Below the pieces are notes generated by a model that was given only the letters and a program-made list of their open reading frames with translations, was not told the origin of the DNA and made no database searches. From DATFML01 sp964571225 (GTDB lineage Bacteria > Pseudomonadota > Gammaproteobacteria > DATFLG01), in NCBI GenBank assembly GCA_964571225.1, contig CAZNBB010000001.1, positions 1 to 64,000 of the forward strand: a DNA stretch of 64,000 nt. The letters run 5' to 3'. The position numbers were made by a program, and so were the translations under genes. Below, in pieces: positions 61,790 to 64,000 of the stretch (position 1 is the first letter of the stretch; each line of letters begins with the position of its first letter).

Positions 61790-62567
61790 GGTCTTCTCCC
61801 AGCGCGCGCCGGGCCGCTTCCGCCAGGGCCGGCTGGGCGCTATGGATGAAACGGAAGCGGCGGGCGACGGCGTCCGGCACCAGCCCCAGCCCCCGCAAGC
61901 GCGCCCCGAGGGAGTCGGCGTTCGGGTTGTCGGACGGCCCGTAGCAGCCGTAGCAGTCCCTGCCGAAGCGCGGGCACAACGCACCGCAGCCGGTGCGGGT
62001 CACGGGACCCAGGCACGGTTCCCCGTGGGCGACCAGTACACACACGTTGTGCTGGCGCTTGCAGTCCAGACAGACCTTGTCGCCGTCGGGCACCGGCGTG
62101 ACCCCGAACAGCAGGGCGCGGACCGCCGCCACGATCTGGGTGCTGCTCACCGGGCAGCCCCACAGTTCGAAGTCCACCCGCACATGGGCTGCGATGGGCG
62201 TCGCGGTGCTGAGGGTCTCGATGTACTCTGGGTGCGCATACACCCGCGCCATCCATTCGGCGCTGTCGGCATGGTTGCGCAGGGCCTGCAGCCCTCCCGA
62301 AGTGGCACAGGCCCCGATGGTGACGAGCATGCGGCTGTTGGCCCGCACTGTCTGAATGCGGGCCTGTTCGTCGGGGGTGGAGATGCTTCCCTCCACGAAG
62401 GCGATATCCACGGGCGCCTCCGGGTCCACGGCACCGGCCTCCGCGAAGTGCACGATGTCCACCCGCTGTGCGAGTTCCAGCAGTTCTTCTCCCAGGTTGA
62501 GGAAGGCCAGCTGGCAGCCGTCGCAGGAGCTGAACTTGTGAACCGCGATGCGGGGTTTGGCGTTCAC
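61782..62567 (-). CDS. hydD: Group 3b NiFe hydrogenase small (delta) subunit
   Basis: A 261-residue FeS electron-transfer subunit. The proximal cluster uses Cys15 and Cys18 (FSSCDGCQ) with Cys in GACATSGG and GCPVSS. A Cys-rich C-terminal half (VCLDCKRQHNVC, then GCGALCPRFGRDCYGCYGP) holds further clusters. It has no twin-arginine signal, consistent with a cytosolic enzyme. The 120-bp gap to the upstream gamma gene shows no other gene. Confidence 0.93.
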   Translation of the reverse strand: MNAKPRIAVHKFSSCDGCQLAFLNLGEELLELAQRVDIVHFAEAGAVDPEAPVDIAFVEGSISTPDEQARIQTVRANSRMLVTIGACATSGGLQALRNHADSAEWMARVYAHPEYIETLSTATPIAAHVRVDFELWGCPVSSTQIVAAVRALLFGVTPVPDGDKVCLDCKRQHNVCVLVAHGEPCLGPVTRTGCGALCPRFGRDCYGCYGPSDNPNADSLGARLRGLGLVPDAVARRFRFIHSAQPALAEAARRALGEDHE

Positions 62568-62687
62568 TGCGTACTCCCGAATGGTCCCGTGTAGTAACGG
62601 CGGCGGTTTGCGCGGCGTGGCCCGAACCTGGCGGCGATGGCGACTGTCGCCCCTGTCCGGTGTCCGCTGCAGCCCTCAACTGGCGCG

Positions 62688-63521
62688 TCAAAATCCACGA
62701 CGCCCCATCAACTCGGCCAGTTCCGTGTAGGGAAACACAGGCCCGTTGCGGCATACGAAGCTGCCGCCTATCTGGCAGTGGCCGCAATGGCCCACGGCAC
62801 ATTGCATGTTGCGCTCCATGCTCACATAGATATCGCTGTCGCCCAGCCCCAGGGTGCGCAGTTCCCGTACCGCCGCGACCATCATGGGTTCCGGTCCGCA
62901 CATCATGCTCAGCGTGCGGCCCGGCTGAATGTCGATTCTGTCGAACAGTTCGGTGATCAGTCCCACATGCCAGGGCCAGGCAGGTCCGCCCTGATCGGCG
63001 GCCAGCAGCACTTCGGTGTCGGGATGGCGCGCCCAGGCTTCGTACTGTTCGCGCCACAGCAGATCCTTGGAGTGCTTTACGCCCTGCAGGATGGTGAGCC
63101 GCCCATAGCGGTCCCGCCGGCGCAGGATATAGCGGATGGCCGCCACCACCGGCGCACAGCCCAGCCCTCCGGTGACCACCAGCACGTCGCGGCCTTCGGC
63201 GGCCTTCAGAGGCCAGCCGCGCCCGTAGGGTCCGCGAACGCCGATGGCGTCTCCAGCCTGCAGGGCTGCGAGCCCGCGGGTCACACGCCCGAGGGCGCGT
63301 ACGGTGTGATCCAGCAACGCATCGTCCCGCGGATCGGACACGATGGAAATGGGCACCTCGCCGACGCCGTAGAGATAGAGCATGTTGAACTGGCCCGGCT
63401 CGAAGCGGTAGCTGCGGTGCGCATCGTTGTCGCTGAGGCGCAGTCTCAGGGTGAAAACGTCCGGCGCCTCCTCGATGCGTTCCACGATCTCGGCGCAATG
63501 GGGCAGATAGGGGCTGCTCAT
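62688..63521 (-). CDS. hydG: Hydrogenase NAD(P)H-reducing FAD/FeS (gamma) subunit
   Basis: A 277-residue ferredoxin-NADP reductase-like protein. The FAD site is near FEPGQFNMLYLYGVGEVPISI, the NAD(P) site at VVTGGLGCAPVVAAIRYI, and a C-terminal 2Fe-2S motif reads MQCAVGHCGHCQIG. It passes electrons between the hydrogenase core and NAD(P)(H). ATG at 63521 overlaps the end of the beta-subunit gene by 4 bp. Confidence 0.93.
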   Translation of the reverse strand: MSSPYLPHCAEIVERIEEAPDVFTLRLRLSDNDAHRSYRFEPGQFNMLYLYGVGEVPISIVSDPRDDALLDHTVRALGRVTRGLAALQAGDAIGVRGPYGRGWPLKAAEGRDVLVVTGGLGCAPVVAAIRYILRRRDRYGRLTILQGVKHSKDLLWREQYEAWARHPDTEVLLAADQGGPAWPWHVGLITELFDRIDIQPGRTLSMMCGPEPMMVAAVRELRTLGLGDSDIYVSMERNMQCAVGHCGHCQIGGSFVCRNGPVFPYTELAELMGRRGF

Positions 63522-64000
63522 GAATGGGCTCCGGTGTCTGCCGCGCACAGGGCGGTGGCTTCTTCGGTGATATCGATGCCCACCGGACACCAGGTGATGC
63601 AGCGCCCGCAGCCCACGCAGCCGCTGCGCCCGAATTGATCGTGCCAGCTGCCCAGCTTGTGGGTCAGCCACTGGCGGTAACGGTGCTGGATGTCGGGACG
63701 CATGTTGAAGCCGTGCAGCGCACTGTGGCCGGTGCTGAAACAGGAATCCCACTCGCGCATATGCTGGCTGCGGGCGCCGTTCAGGGCCGGTTCCTCCGTT
63801 TCCCGGTGGCAGAAGCAGGTCGGGCAGACCAGCGTGCAGTTGCCGCATGCCAGGCAACGCTCGGCGACCTGTTGCCAGCGGGGATGGTCCAGGTTGGCGA
63901 ACAGGGTGTCGCGCAGGTTGCGGCCGGGCAACCTGCGATGCTGAGCCTGGGCGGCGCGTTGCACTTCGCCGCGGGCGGCGGCCACCGTGTCGGCGGACGC
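63518..64000 (-). CDS. hydB: Hydrogenase 4Fe-4S (beta) subunit, 5' part outside window
   Basis: The C-terminal 160 residues of the iron-sulfur subunit; the frame stays open to the right edge. Two 4Fe-4S motifs are visible: CLACGNCTLVCPTCFC and CVGCGRCITWCPVGID. It relays electrons between delta and gamma subunits. It is upstream of gamma in the order beta-gamma-delta-alpha-protease, typical of bacterial group 3b enzymes. Confidence 0.92.
   Translation of the reverse strand, partial: ASADTVAAARGEVQRAAQAQHRRLPGRNLRDTLFANLDHPRWQQVAERCLACGNCTLVCPTCFCHRETEEPALNGARSQHMREWDSCFSTGHSALHGFNMRPDIQHRYRQWLTHKLGSWHDQFGRSGCVGCGRCITWCPVGIDITEEATALCAADTGAHS

Overview
The window is 64 kb of GC-rich DNA with the gene content of a free-living gammaproteobacterium: high-affinity phosphate uptake, glycogen breakdown, polyphosphate kinase, arsenosugar-type genes, NhaA/Trk ion transport and a cytosolic NiFe hydrogenase. 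I cannot name the genus; purple-sulfur or sulfur/iron-oxidiser relatives (Chromatiales, Acidiferrobacter-like) are a guess. A run of 10 Ns at 60117-60126 shows the source is a draft scaffold. I found no rRNA, tRNA, CRISPR array, prophage or intact insertion sequence.

Layout. 1-1.1 kb: a copper-buffering bufferin cluster (two DUF2282 precursors and the start of a DUF692/MNIO enzyme). 1.4-1.85 kb: group III truncated haemoglobin behind an NsrR-like site. 2.0-6.35 kb: pstSCAB with Pho boxes, an intercistronic hairpin and a MITE-like insertion. 6.3-16.2 kb, minus strand: PPK2, glucan phosphorylase, GH15 glucoamylase and an MFS exporter, then a DedA protein and zwf. 16.6-18.1 kb: a DegP-type protease.

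19.0-26.3 kb is the most unusual region. A -24/-12 (sigma-54) promoter precedes two large, paralogous, exported Gly/Ala/Asn-rich proteins, a 118-aa exported protein, an exported C39 cysteine peptidase and a 257-aa Pro-rich exported protein. Convergent to these lie an outer-membrane beta-barrel gene and a sigma-54 activator. The parts resemble the Fap functional-amyloid system (C39 protein FapD, barrel FapF), but the cargo is PGRS-like with a curlin-like C-terminal repeat. I infer a dedicated secretion and assembly locus for an extracellular fibre or matrix.

27-38 kb holds membrane-stress genes (YqjD/YqjE-like), a GH100 invertase interrupted by one amber codon, NhaA, a PAS-GGDEF diguanylate cyclase with an intact inhibitory site, a peptidoglycan-binding-domain protein and TrkH. 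38.7-43 kb: dusA, a TVP38 protein and three arsenosugar-type genes. 43-51 kb: thiol dioxygenase, a four-domain rhodanese, and a TetR-linked RND efflux pair. 51-57 kb is a DNA-damage island: a divergent LexA and an SRAP protein face an mrfAB-type helicase/exonuclease operon across a 43-bp gap with a dyad. 57-59.6 kb: small genes including GNAT, SRPBCC and PilZ proteins. 60-64 kb, minus strand: a group 3b (sulfhydrogenase-type) NiFe hydrogenase, beta-gamma-delta-alpha plus maturation protease.

Two inverted copies of a 153-156 bp MITE-like repeat lie at 30.4 and 56.8 kb.
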